Assembly (NCBI GenBank): GCA_016748015.1
Contig: JAAOMT010000128.1
Span: 987,471 to 1,051,470, forward strand
Direction of reading: 5' to 3'
Length of the DNA stretch: 64,000 nucleotides
DNA from: Geosiphon pyriformis
Lineage: Eukaryota; Glomeromycota; Glomeromycetes; Archaeosporales; Geosiphonaceae
Numbering within the stretch: position 1 is the first letter of the stretch; each line of letters opens with the position of its first letter. The notes beneath the pieces were generated by a model that was given only the letters and a program-made list of their open reading frames with translations, was not told where the DNA came from and ran no database searches. This document shows positions 1 to 8,957 of this stretch, one piece after another. Both the position numbers and the translations under genes were made by a program.

Positions 1-325
1 TATATAGTATAGTTTCTCTTTCACTGTTCGTGATTAGTTGTTGTGAGTTGGAGTGGTTTCGGCATTCTCGTTGATATAGTTGGTTGTCTTGAATAAAATA
101 ATTTCGGGCTTGTTTTCATATGGTACTCTGTTTCTGTTGAGATAATATCTCCTTAAAATGTAGTGTCAATAGGTACTGATGTAGTTGTTGATAAGTGAGT
201 GTATTCATGGGTCTGGAATTAGGTTTGTGGCATTCTCGACAAACTGTTGGCATTGGTGTTCTTGGATCCTTCCTTGTAATAGACTTTAAGTGGGAATTGT
301 TGTAGATAAGTACTTCATCTCGCAT
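1..325 (-). pseudogene. Pol spacer between RNase H and integrase, element 1
   Basis: A 69-codon open stretch at 116-325 (minus) continues past RNase H after a frame change. It contains CREC and a HQYLLTLHF segment typical of the linker that precedes the integrase zinc finger in gypsy elements. Positions 1-115 continue without recognisable integrase motifs. The integrase itself should lie left of the window. This is assignment by position and family order, not by a diagnostic motif. Confidence 0.45.
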
Positions 326-1663
326 ATTTTTCTTCTAGTTGTGGATTGTTGAGTAACCAAATAAGTCCTTTGTGGTCGGTATATAGGTCAAATAGTTGAC
401 TGAGATAATGTTTCCAAGTCTGTATGGCCCAATAAATGATGAGACATTCCAGATCTGTTGTGCTGTAATTCTTTTCTGCTGGGCTAGTGCTGTGACTAGT
501 GTAAGCAACTGGGTGTTCTCTATTGTCCGGTCCTATCTGTGATAAGACTGTTTCTAGAGCATTTTTCGAGGCGTCCATAGCGACAATAAACCGTTTAGTG
601 AAATCTGGATAAATCAGGATTGGGAATGTGATCAATTACTGCTTAAAATAGTTGAATGCTTTCTGTTGATCTTCCTTCCACAAGTACAGTATGTATTTGG
701 ACAACAATTGATGGAGTGGTTTTGTGATGTTCAAGAAACCTTTGACAAATCAACAATAATATTCTGCTAATTCTAGAAATTCTTCTAATTCTCTAAGGTT
801 GATTGGGGCTGGAAAATCCTTGACTTTTTGTACTTTATCTGGATCGGATTTAACTCTGTCCTTGTTGATTACATGTCCTAGGAATTTTAACTTGGTTTTT
901 TCAAAGAAGCACTTCTTGGGATTGAGTTTCAATTTAGCACTATAAAGGCATTTGAAGACTTGTTGCAAGTAAAGCAGATGGTCTTCAAATGTTTCAGAGA
1001 ACACATTTGTGTTGTCTAGGTAGACTACTACTGATTTCCAAAGAATTCCTTTGTATACTACATCCATCAGGCATTGAAACGTGACAGGAGCATTACAAAG
1101 TCCAAAAGGCATTATGTTAAACTCGAAGTTTCCATCTTGAGTGGTAAACGCTGTTTTTCCTTTGTCTTTGGGGTCCATTTCAACTTGCCAGTAACCACTT
1201 GCTAAATCTAATGATGAGAACCATTTCTTTTTCCCTAGATTGTCCAGAATTTCCTGGATAAAGGGAGTAGAATAACTATCTCCTTGATGATGCTATTTAG
1301 TTTTCAATAATCTATGCAGAATTGCACTTTTCTGTTTTTCTTGGTGACCAAGACTACTGGTAAGGACCAAGAGCTTAATGATTTTTTGATTAGGCTGTTA
1401 TCAAGCATCCGTTGCATTTCTTGCTTAATTAGGTTATTGCCAAATGGAGATACACAGTAAGCTCGTTGCTTAATTGGTCGAGCATCTCTTGTATCAATCT
1501 GATGCTTCACAATGTTGGTGCATCCAAACTCATTTTCACTGGCAAAGACATTGGCATACTCATTCAGAAGGACTTTGAGTTGTATTTGTTGCAGAGTACT
1601 TAAATTTCCTAAATTCAATTTATTGATCTCTTCTGGTGTGAACAAATAACTTTCTTTTGGCAA
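315..1663 (-). pseudogene. Reverse transcriptase and RNase H remnant, element 1
   Basis: Copies the element RNA into DNA and degrades the RNA strand. Read from 1663 down: an N-terminal RT part (1304-1663) with IKQRAY, VVLVTKKNRKVQFCIDY, then a TAG stop where the usual FCIDYRKLN continues. A second frame (750-1178) gives MPFGLCNAPVTFQ and the catalytic box as VVYLDN, so the second Asp of YxDD is Asn. RNase H (315-635) has FIVAMDASKNALETVLSQ and AEKNYSTTDLECL, with TDHKGL as the later Asp. Two frames are needed, so at least one indel separates them. The CCXXPFG-like RT core is recognisable and the family call is firm; activity is lost. Confidence 0.85.
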
Positions 1664-1951
1664 ATTCTATACTTGTGAGGTAATGTCACAGAATAAAAAT
1701 AATTGTGTAAAATCTGGAATAGACTAGGGTTTTTCAGGATTCTGATTATCTGTGGATATGGAACTGACGAGAGTCCCTTTGGGAATTTCAATGACATCTT
1801 CTGTTGGGTTGTGGATGGAAATTTTGAAGTGTTTATGGGCTTTGGCCGGTAGGTATAGATTAGCAACATTGGCTAGGGAACAGATTTCGGGACTGGCTTC
1901 GAATAATAAAGCTTGATCTTGGATTTTTTGATTTACCTTGAGGATGTATTG

Positions 1952-2540
1952 TCAATATGAGGGAATGGAGATGATGGTGTCAGTGTGGATAAATTCTACC
2001 TGGTTACTGTCTTCCTCTGTGAAATTAACTGGTACATTTCCTCTTCTACTTGATCCAAACCTGTTGATTCCTTGGGCAGTAAAACCTAACTTTTCTTGGG
2101 TTGTTACCAGGATTAATTGGAGTATTTTGACTAGGGGTAGGAAGATAGCTTGGGCAATCTTTTTTTGTAATTCTATTTTGTAGGGTTTGTCCAAATTGTT
2201 CTGTAGCATCACGATGATGTTTCTCGTGTAACCAGCATCAATGATTCCTCCTTTTATGTCGATTTCTTTCTTGGCTAGACTAGATCGAGAGGCAACTTGT
2301 ACCATTGTACTAACAGGAATTTCTAATGCTATCTTAAAATCTATTTTTATGAGGGAATGTGGGGCTATAATGATGGGTGATTGTCTGAGGTATTGTAGAT
2401 CGAAACCAGCATCAGTGTCATGCACTCTTTTGGGGCAGATTTCTTCCTCATTGTCACTGTACCATTTTAGCTCTAGTTCTTTGGATAGGTCGGGATACGT
2501 GAAATACTGTTCTGTTTTGGTATCCTCAGTTGGATCTTGA
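1952..2540 (-). pseudogene. dUTPase domain in pol, element 1
   Basis: Trimeric-dUTPase-like domain, which in the known enzyme hydrolyses dUTP to dUMP and pyrophosphate and lowers uracil incorporation. The five family motifs are recognisable in order: DTDAGFDL (motif 1), VASRSSLAKKEID (motif 2), KGGIIDAGYTRN (motif 3), KKIAQAIFLPL (motif 4) and a glycine-rich GINRFGSSRRG (motif 5). It sits between the cysteine-rich module and RT, in the same frame as the protease and the first RT block. This stretch is open without a stop from 2740 to 1952. Motif 2 has SRSS where GRSS is usual, and motif 5 has RFGSS where GFGST is usual. The call is firm from motif order; catalytic competence is unknown. Confidence 0.85.
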
Positions 2541-3571
2541 AACGACATGTCCTTGGTGATCAATACCTCTTCTTTAGGTTCAGGTAGTTCAGTGATTGGA
2601 AACAGTATTCTTGGAGGCAGATTAAACATGAGATCACATTCATTGCAGTACTGAAAGTGACAGGAGATCAAACAGTGATTGCATAGTTTGGTATTCAAAT
2701 TGGCCAACCTTTGCTTCTGTTCCTCATGAGTCAGGACCAATTCTTAATATCGGTTCTGAAATGCGTCTGGGTCATCTGTGAAGAAATTATCCTTGGGGTA
2801 GTTGGGTCCAGTATATTCAGGCATCCAAGAGTTGTCCTTAATTTTTCATATTTCTTCGGGCGTGGCATCTTCGGCCTTGGCGCTTGCCATTCTCCAGATT
2901 TTGTGGTCATCATGTGGATAACTGTCTAGCCTGTTGAGTGCTCATTTCCAAGCATCCTCAATGGGGGTTCTCTTTCATACTCAATTGTTGATTAATATGG
3001 TGTATTGACAAGCCTCGTCGCATGTTCCTCCTCTGCCAGGCACATCATTCCAGAGTCCTTCATCTGACAGGATTTTGCCATATGCGAGACATGGCATGTG
3101 GTCCCACTTGTCTTGTCATTTTGGTTGTCCAAATCTTTCCAGTAAACAAGACCTGCAATAGTATTTGGTGGCGGTGGGCCATTCTTTGTTGTCCCCAATA
3201 CATGCACCCATAGTGGATAGTTTTTTTTCACAATCGACACATATTAGTCTTAGAGGTTGGTAAAATAAGTTTCTTTGGTCTGAGGTTACATATCCTAATG
3301 ATGACAATTGGAGTTCTTCTTCAGCTCTGCCTTTTCCTTTTTCTTTCCAGATTGGTGGTGGGGGTAGTTCAGTTTGATAATCATCTGCCCATGAAACCTG
3401 ATAGGTCTCGATAATTGGTGGCATTGATGTGTCTTCGAATTCAATAAGAGGTTTCTCGGTACATTGGTTTTTAAAGTGTCCACACGTAGCTGGGACTTGG
3501 GCATGCTGTCTATTGAATGTGAGTTGAAGTTCTTGGGTGTTCCAGTCGAGAGTAGCATTGGCTTTTGACAA
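2541..3571 (-). pseudogene. Cysteine-rich putative zinc module between protease and dUTPase, element 1
   Basis: Read from 3571 down, the frame following the protease gives ICVDCEKKL, then YYCRSCLLERFG, then PCLAYGKILSDEG, then GGTCDEACQYT, and close to the dUTPase LCNHCLISC and YCNECDL. These paired cysteines suggest several zinc-binding knuckles or ribbons spread over about 300 residues. The same order recurs in element 2. Interruptions are single stop codons (for example after RFGQPK, where element 2 also has a stop). CLAYGKIL reads as CFVCGTIL in element 2, so a Cys-to-Tyr change has probably broken one knuckle here. I do not recognise the module as a named family. Confidence 0.6.
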
Positions 3572-3904
3572 CCAGTCATTTCCTACTAGAGCTTAATATT
3601 GAGTAGCTTCCATAACGAGTACTTTGGTAGGGATTTGGATTCCATTAATCTCGAAAGAGAAGTTGTCAATTTCTCCTATTGGGGTTTTTGTGTTCCCATT
3701 CACTGTAATAATTCAGGCGGTAGTAGCACAGTCTACTCGGCAACTTAGTTGGTTCATAAGCTGCTTCATGATTATGCTACTGGCTGATCCGCTATCCAGG
3801 ATTAATTTAATGTCTATTCTTCCGACTCTGGCATCGGTGTATAGGGCCATTATTGGTTTATCCTGATTGATGGCTGCTCTACTAAAAAGACTATGTGTGT
3901 TCAA
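3572..3904 (-). pseudogene. Retroviral-type aspartic protease remnant, element 1
   Basis: Cleaves the Gag-Pol polyprotein. The active-site signature is visible as LILDSGSASSII at about 3780-3815, with the Asp-Ser-Gly triad intact. It is followed after a stop near 3714 by GEIDNFSFEINGI and KVLVMEATQY, then a TAA in place of the CAA expected from element 2 (QYQALVG), then ALVGNDWLSKANATLDW. The domain length and flap-like spacing fit retropepsins of Ty3/gypsy elements. Frame is shared with the cysteine-rich and dUTPase segments downstream. Confidence 0.8.
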
Positions 3905-4419
3905 ATTATCAATGTCAAAAGGAAATATGATGGCTAGGGTGGTGTCTTCAGTAATAGTGGCTGGTGAGATATTGCTTTTTGTTTGCTTGGAAGATTGGGA
4001 GATTCATTCTATATTCTCCCTTTCTATAGGTGTAGATTTATCAAAACTCTGGTCTTCCATAAGACCGAAATAGGAAGCTTGATTTGGGTATCCAGTTGGT
4101 GTTGGTCGAGATTGGGCAGGACCACGAGGGATTGGTCAAGACAGTCCACTGTTGGTTTGCACCTGATTGTTATTGAGATTCCTCCATCTCTGATTATAGT
4201 CTATAGCTCGAGGTCTGAATGGGCTGTAAGGGGAAGTTTGATAGTGAGGGATTGCTTGTGTCATTGGTGGTAGTTAATAATAATTCTGGGGTGGTAGTTG
4301 AATATATGGGACTTGTTGTGCATATAGGGGCAGTTGATTCTGAGGTATAGAATATTAGAGTACCATGTTTTGCTGATATCTGGGTTGTTGGTATGGGTTT
4401 CCTTGATTTTGGTCCATAA

Positions 4420-4500
4420 TCTTCCTTCTGCAGTCACGGGCAATGTGTCCAGGTTTCTGGCAGTAGTAGCAGTTGCAAGGATCGGATCTCCAAGGTTGTT
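4420..4500 (-). pseudogene. Gag CCHC zinc knuckle, element 1
   Basis: In the frame that also carries the protease, the minus strand encodes CNCYYCQKPGHIARDCRRK around 4430-4480: a C-x2-C-x4-H-x4-C knuckle (CYYC, then GH, then DC). This is the usual nucleocapsid RNA-binding motif at the end of Gag. The strand, spacing and position between gag and protease agree with its role. Confidence 0.8.
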
Positions 4501-4599
4501 GCTGTTGCTGATGGTTCTGTTGCTGTTATTTTCTCTCCATTGAGGTGGTTGGTAAGTTCGATTAATGGCTAAATTAATGGCTTGGGTATGGTTCGCTTC

Positions 4600-5903
4600 T
4601 TGTTTTGTAGACTTAAAATCGCGAGTGAGAGTGATGGCATCTTGTAAACTGATCGGATGGCAGGTTTTACGAATCTTAGAATACTACTCCGCAATCTTTT
4701 AATGAATTGATTAAGAACTTGCGCCATGGTGTAGTAGTCCCTTTTGATAGCTAATATTTGACACAGGATTTGATTGAATCATTCGAGATAAGTAGTTACA
4801 GCTTTGTGATTTTTTTGTTTAATTATGCTGAATTGATTCTGCAATCGGATTAACATATTGGGGTCACAGAAGTATTGGAGAAATGTGAGTTTAAACTTGG
4901 TAAAGGAGATAGGCTTCTCTGCCAGACTTTGGTACTACAAATTGGTGGTTCCGGTTAGAAAGAATGGCAGTGTCTGAACTGTGCGATCATTGTTCCAACT
5001 GTTAGCAGTAATTGCTTTCTCGGCATCTGCAATCCAAGAATATGCATTATCTTCTTTACCAGAGAATTTTTCCAATTTAGCAATATTCCGGTAAGCCATG
5101 ATCCGGTTAATGAGTGGGGTGTTACTGGTTATGTTTAAAGGGATTGGTGTCTGCATATTTGAGTGTTCTCCAGGTGCTAATGCTGGTTGCTTTCTTTTGT
5201 TGCTTAAACCAATAGATTGTAAGATAGCTGTTTCTTCCGTCAGGGGAGATGCTGATTCTGCTAGGTTTTGTGCTGGTGGCTGTTCTCAAGTTGACGGGTT
5301 TCCTTCTGTTTGACCAGCTGCTGGGTTAAGATTTCCAAACAGTGATTCATATTCTCCTAGTGATTTGGTCCAACTGTGTTGATTCCAAGGGTGTGAATTT
5401 CTAGGAGTTCATGGTGTTTCCGACTGGGTTTCCAGGGGTGGGTTGAATACAATTCTACTTTGGAGTGTCTGATGGTATGATGGAGTTGTTGGAGAGAGGA
5501 CTTTTGGTTTCTTGTTGACTGTGGACTTGGCTTGGGCAGTTACAGGGTTGTTGAATTTGTTTTTGTATTCCTCAGGGTTAGATTCCACTGGTTGTTGTAC
5601 TTGAGGGAATCGTTGTGCCACGTAATATTTAATGTCTGTATCAATTATGCGCAGAGTTTCAGTAATTGCTCGGGTAGTCATGGCTGTTGAGTACCCTAGT
5701 AAGCTTTGATGGATTTGTTCTCCAAGTCTTCTTGTATCAGTTGCATGGCCTAACAAGCAGTTGATTTTTGCATTGATATAGTTACAAAAATCACTTTCTG
5801 CGTAAGCAGTTTCTGCTGGTATTCCTAGGTCTTTTCGAAAGTATTGAAATAGTGCTTTTTTGTACAAGGAGTGGTCCTTTCCTATTGTTCCAATAGTCGC
5901 CAC
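4600..5903 (-). pseudogene. Gag (capsid) remnant, element 1
   Basis: The structural coat protein. An open stretch from 5903 to 5409 (164 codons) begins MATIGTIGKD and has no strong motif. After a stop another open stretch (5156-4935) contains AKLEKFSGKEDNAYSWIAD, a typical start of the retrotransposon gag domain. The remainder to about 4600 (AVTTYLE, ILCQIL, VLNQFIKRL) is broken by stops but keeps the gag pattern shared with element 2. The gag segments are in a different frame from the knuckle and protease, which could be an indel or a programmed frameshift; the sequence alone does not decide. Confidence 0.75.
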
Positions 5904-5945
5904 TTTTATGTATTTTTGGGAGTGCTCTGTCTCTGTGGATTTATA

Positions 5946-5963
5946 ACCTCACAGGGAGCACCA
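5946..5963 (-). promoter_or_regulatory. Primer-binding site, element 1
   Basis: Two bases after the 5' LTR end (reading minus strand) comes TGGTGCTCCCTGTGAGG, which begins TGG as expected for pairing with a tRNA 3' CCA end. Elements 2 and 3 have TGGTGCTC and TGGTGCTTCCTGTGAGG at the same place. I cannot name the tRNA. Confidence 0.7.
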
Positions 5964-6366
5964 AATGTTATGGGTAAACTTGGTGGATATGGAAAATGTT
6001 AACGTTTGGTGCTCTCAATTATTGATGATGCATTTTCTGCGTAATTCTGTTGGCTTAGTCTTGATTATCAGTCTCTAAAGGTCTATTCCTAGATGTGAAT
6101 TTTACCCATTGAGTTCTTTGGTTATAAGGCACAGAGTTTGTCTTTCGTCAATTGCAACATTTTTTGTAAATATGAGCTTTCTTCTCCGAGCTAATGAGCA
6201 CAGTCGTTAGGGTCTGGCATTGTCTTTTTACTCTTCTGGTAAGCTAACAAGATAATGTTAATATCCAAAACTTAGGAGGAGCTTCCCTCTTTTACCAGGC
6301 TATCATGAAGTCTATTTCCAAACAGTCAATTTTACTATGTTGCCACTCCACAAAAAATTAAGACAG

Positions 6367-6419
<53 letters not shown>

Positions 6420-6420
6420 A
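6367..6420. repeat. Poly(A) tract grading into GAAAA repeats
   Basis: A run of more than 30 A is followed by AAAAG units. It lies inside the element-1 LTR at the place where the element-2 LTR has an A-rich AAAGAAAGAAAT stretch and the LTR at 35.8 kb has a CAAAA array, so it is a local expansion of a shared A-rich site. Confidence 0.9.
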
Positions 6421-6840
6421 AGAGAAAAGATAAATTAGTATCGTCAATTGCCGTGATCAAGAGCAATTGGTCCAAATCATTAATAGGTTCGAGGTGGTTA
6501 TGCTAAGAGCATCTGTTCTAGAATGGAGATATAAGACAAGGGTTAATTCACGTAAATTTCACGAAGTTCGAGAACATGAATTCATGATTCTGATTTCTTT
6601 TAATAATTGATTTATTTTAAGAGATGAAATAAGGAAGATAATAAAAGATAAAAGGGTATGGATATTTTAATTTCTGGTCTAGAGATTCGTATCTATTTTT
6701 TCTTCTCTGTCTTTTCTCACTTCTACAACTACTTGCTTTTATACATTCTTTTGGTTTTACAGGATTGCTTTCAATTGTCTTGCTATCACTAGCTATTGCT
6801 TTGTTGTTTCTGTTATTGCTTCATTTTTTTACATTATCAC

Positions 6841-7020
6841 TAGTTATCCTATGTTATAACATGTTATCTGATGTTATTATATGTTATTCTGTGTTATCCT
6901 GTATTATAACATATTATCCTACATTATTGTGTGCTATTCTGTGTTATTCTGTATTATAACATGTTATTCAACGTTATAATGTGTTATCCAATGTTATTGC
7001 ACGTTATTCTGTGTTATGTC
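6841..7020. repeat. Minisatellite with exact 10-bp period, consensus about NTGTTATNNN
   Basis: Eighteen consecutive 10-bp units fall in perfect register: most read ATGTTATNNN or GTGTTATNNN, with variants such as GTATTATAAC. More degenerate units (GCTATCACT, AGCTATTGC, TGTTATTGC) extend leftward to about 6781. The TGTTAT core equals the LTR 5' terminus of elements 1 and 3 in this window. A 64-codon open frame over 6765-6959 is a by-product of the repetition, not a gene. Confidence 0.9.
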
Positions 7021-7975
7021 ACATTTTTGGTCACGTTTTTTCATAACTTTGGATCGGTTTTTCTACTCGGGTAACATCAGTTCTGGTTTTGGGTTCCTAG
7101 CTGGTAATTTACACTCGGATGTCAATTGGCTTGTCTCTTCCAGAGTTTGGCACCCTAATTTGCATATGGCAACTGGTTTCACCAGCAGGCACACTGCTGA
7201 TATTTGTACTTACTTCATGAAGGCATTGTACTGTCGGCTTCCCGTGGCTGTTCGAAAACACGTTTATAATAAATGTTACTCCAGTGTTTTATGTCTGTAT
7301 TGTGGTAAGGTGGAGGTGTCTGATCACGTGTTTTCTTGTGTTATTGATGATGCGGCTCATCGTCGGGTTTTAGAATCATGTATGTCTTCTTGGAAGGTGC
7401 TTTCTGGTCTTTCCCTCTCTGCTTCATGCATTTTACAGCTGCTGTCGGCTTGTGCCTTGGATTTCTTAGTGTTCTCAACTCTTTTCAAGGGTTTTGTTTT
7501 TAAGGAATGGCTTCAGGAGGCTGTTTTTGTCTTCTATGTTCCCAAAGTTGCTGGCGTTAAAATTGCTGATTTTGTACACTCTATTTGTGTTGCTTTTAGG
7601 AATGACATTTGGTTGGTCTGTGCTAAGCATCATGCTTACATGGAAAGGAATGGCCTGATCCCAATGGATGGCTCAGTTTCCATCTCAATTTCTGGTTTGA
7701 CTTCAAGATTCTCGGATGGTGTGGTTAAACTGCTTGGTATTGCTGAAGCATTTGGCATCTGTTTTGGCTTTTGCAAATCTTGCTCTTTTTTTCAGGTATT
7801 GGTGACCCAGTTTTAATTAATATAATTGCATAGTGTTGTCATGACTGGCTCGAGTGGCTGGTCACATATAGACAGTGCATGATTCATGCCTAGTTTAGAT
7901 TATTTTTTTGATGTATAGTTCTAGGTAATGTTTGGACTTCACTTGTTAAAAGATAATAAAAAAAATAAACTATTT
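7020..7975 (+). mobile_element. LINE copy A, 5'-truncated, C-terminal part only
   Basis: An uninterrupted frame from 7016 to 7816 encodes the C-terminal region downstream of RNase H. It matches copy B along its length (SRVWHPNLHMATGFTSR here, SRVWHSDLHMATGFTSR there). CLYCGKVEVSDHVFSC with a following DDAAH forms a CCHC/CCHH zinc-finger-like motif, as in the zinc-binding tail of many LINE RTs. After the stop come a 3' UTR shared with the other copies and an A-rich end after TTGTTAAAAGATAATAAAA. The left edge abuts the 10-bp array exactly where homology starts. The lack of stops suggests a younger copy than C, D and E. Confidence 0.85.
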
Positions 7976-8198
7976 TTCTATTTAAAATTTTTTATTATTT
8001 TTAGAAAAAATAGTGAATAAAATATAATTTTATATATTAAATTTATATTAATTCAATTTGTTTTTTAAAGTTAAATTATTTTTTAATTATTTCTATTATT
8101 ATATAATTTTGTTTTTTTTTTGCTATTTATTAATTTATTATTCTAATTTATTATAGTATTTACTGTTATTATAAAATAATGCTTGTTGTTAATACTAT
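7976..8198. other. AT-rich spacer
   Basis: Almost pure A+T with poly(T) and poly(A) runs; no gene or structured repeat seen. It includes the tail region of LINE A. Confidence 0.7.
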
Positions 8199-8938
8199 TG
8201 TTACAAATGATTATTTGGGGTCTCAAATCAAATAACAAATCCATAATTTAGTGCTTAATATCTTAACAATACTGATATTACTGACATGTTGGTTGTATCT
8301 AAAGGTTTTAGAATAAAGTTTTTTATATAATGAACAGAGATTCAATAATGATATAGTTGGTTGGTGAGTTGTGTTCCCAATTTTTGTCTTTAGCTTGGTA
8401 GCCAGTTTATTTTGGCATTCGTGCCCTTTTAGTAAGCTATCCATTAATATATATAATTTTACCCTTATTTCTGAGTCTTTTATTAGGCTATTCATGACGT
8501 CAATTATTTAGTGCTTTAATCCTTAATCATTTAGTATTTAACAAGAAAAATCAAAGAAAGAAAGAAATAAAAGAAAATAAAGAAATAAGCCAAGATGATG
8601 CACAAGTTAGTATCTCGTCAATAGCCATGATTAAAAGCTATTGTTCCAGCATAGTTAAGTATCAATTACTATCAACACTTTATGTTGATAGTAGAGAGTG
8701 AATTTGGATAGTAGATGATTTATTTATTTAATATTTGTGGATGGAAGATTTCTAACTAGAGATTCTGTTCTTTTTACTTCTAATGCTACCACTATATATA
8801 CATAATTGATGTTCTACAAGATCACTCACATTCCTGAGCGATGTGCTATAATTTTTTGAGCAATGTGCTCATGTGCTAAATACTATTCTCTTATTGGTCT
8901 ACTATTTTCTATATCTGTTTTTCTTTTTATAAGTAATA
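8199..8938 (-). repeat. 3' LTR of element 2
   Basis: Begins TGTTACAAATG and ends AAGTAATA; matches the copy at 17364-18112 throughout. Differences between the two are mainly A/G and C/T exchanges. It lacks one short unit (the part around ACTCACATTGCTG) that is present in the right copy near 18020. Confidence 0.9.
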
Positions 8939-8940
8939 TT

Positions 8941-8957
8941 ATTTTCTTCTTTTAATA
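8941..8957 (-). promoter_or_regulatory. Polypurine tract of element 2
   Basis: On the minus strand the last bases before the 3' LTR are rich in A and G (AAAAGAAGAAAAT), the usual primer for plus-strand DNA synthesis. It directly follows the stop of the pol tail at 8958. Confidence 0.55.

Larger units (their letters stand above)
1..7020 (-). mobile_element. Ty3/gypsy LTR retrotransposon, element 1, truncated by window edge
   Basis: A minus-strand element read from right to left: 5' LTR from 5966 upward, primer-binding site, gag, CCHC knuckle, aspartic protease, cysteine-rich module, dUTPase, reverse transcriptase and RNase H. Integrase and the 3' LTR lie left of position 1. The RT-RNase H order with gypsy-type motifs places it in Ty3/gypsy. 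Reading frames are broken by stops and indels, so it is not functional as it stands. The right border is uncertain because no second LTR is in the window. I placed it where LINE A begins. The LTR shares recognisable stretches with that of element 2, and the domain order is the same, so the two are related families. Confidence 0.85.
5966..7020 (-). repeat. 5' LTR of element 1 (outer end uncertain)
   Basis: Starts TGTTATGGG immediately beyond the primer-binding site, the same terminus type as in elements 2 and 3. Its middle (6430-6500: ATTAGTATCGTCAATTGCC, GAGCAATTGG) lines up with the element-2 LTR, as does a CTAGAGATTC motif near 6680. The 10-bp array at 6841-7020 may be the U3 end of this LTR. 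Without the partner LTR the outer boundary cannot be fixed. Confidence 0.6.

Noticed and set aside
2241-2540. 99-codon plus-strand open frame opposite the dUTPase
   Set aside because: It lies wholly antisense to the dUTPase coding block, which has clear family motifs; the plus frame has none.
6765-6959. 64-codon hydrophobic open frame
   Set aside because: It is a translation of the 10-bp repeat array (Leu/Ile/Cys/Tyr-rich repetition), not a gene.
8194-8198. Target-site duplication for element 2
   Set aside because: Flanks ACTAT (left) and CTTTT (right) do not match well enough to claim a duplication.
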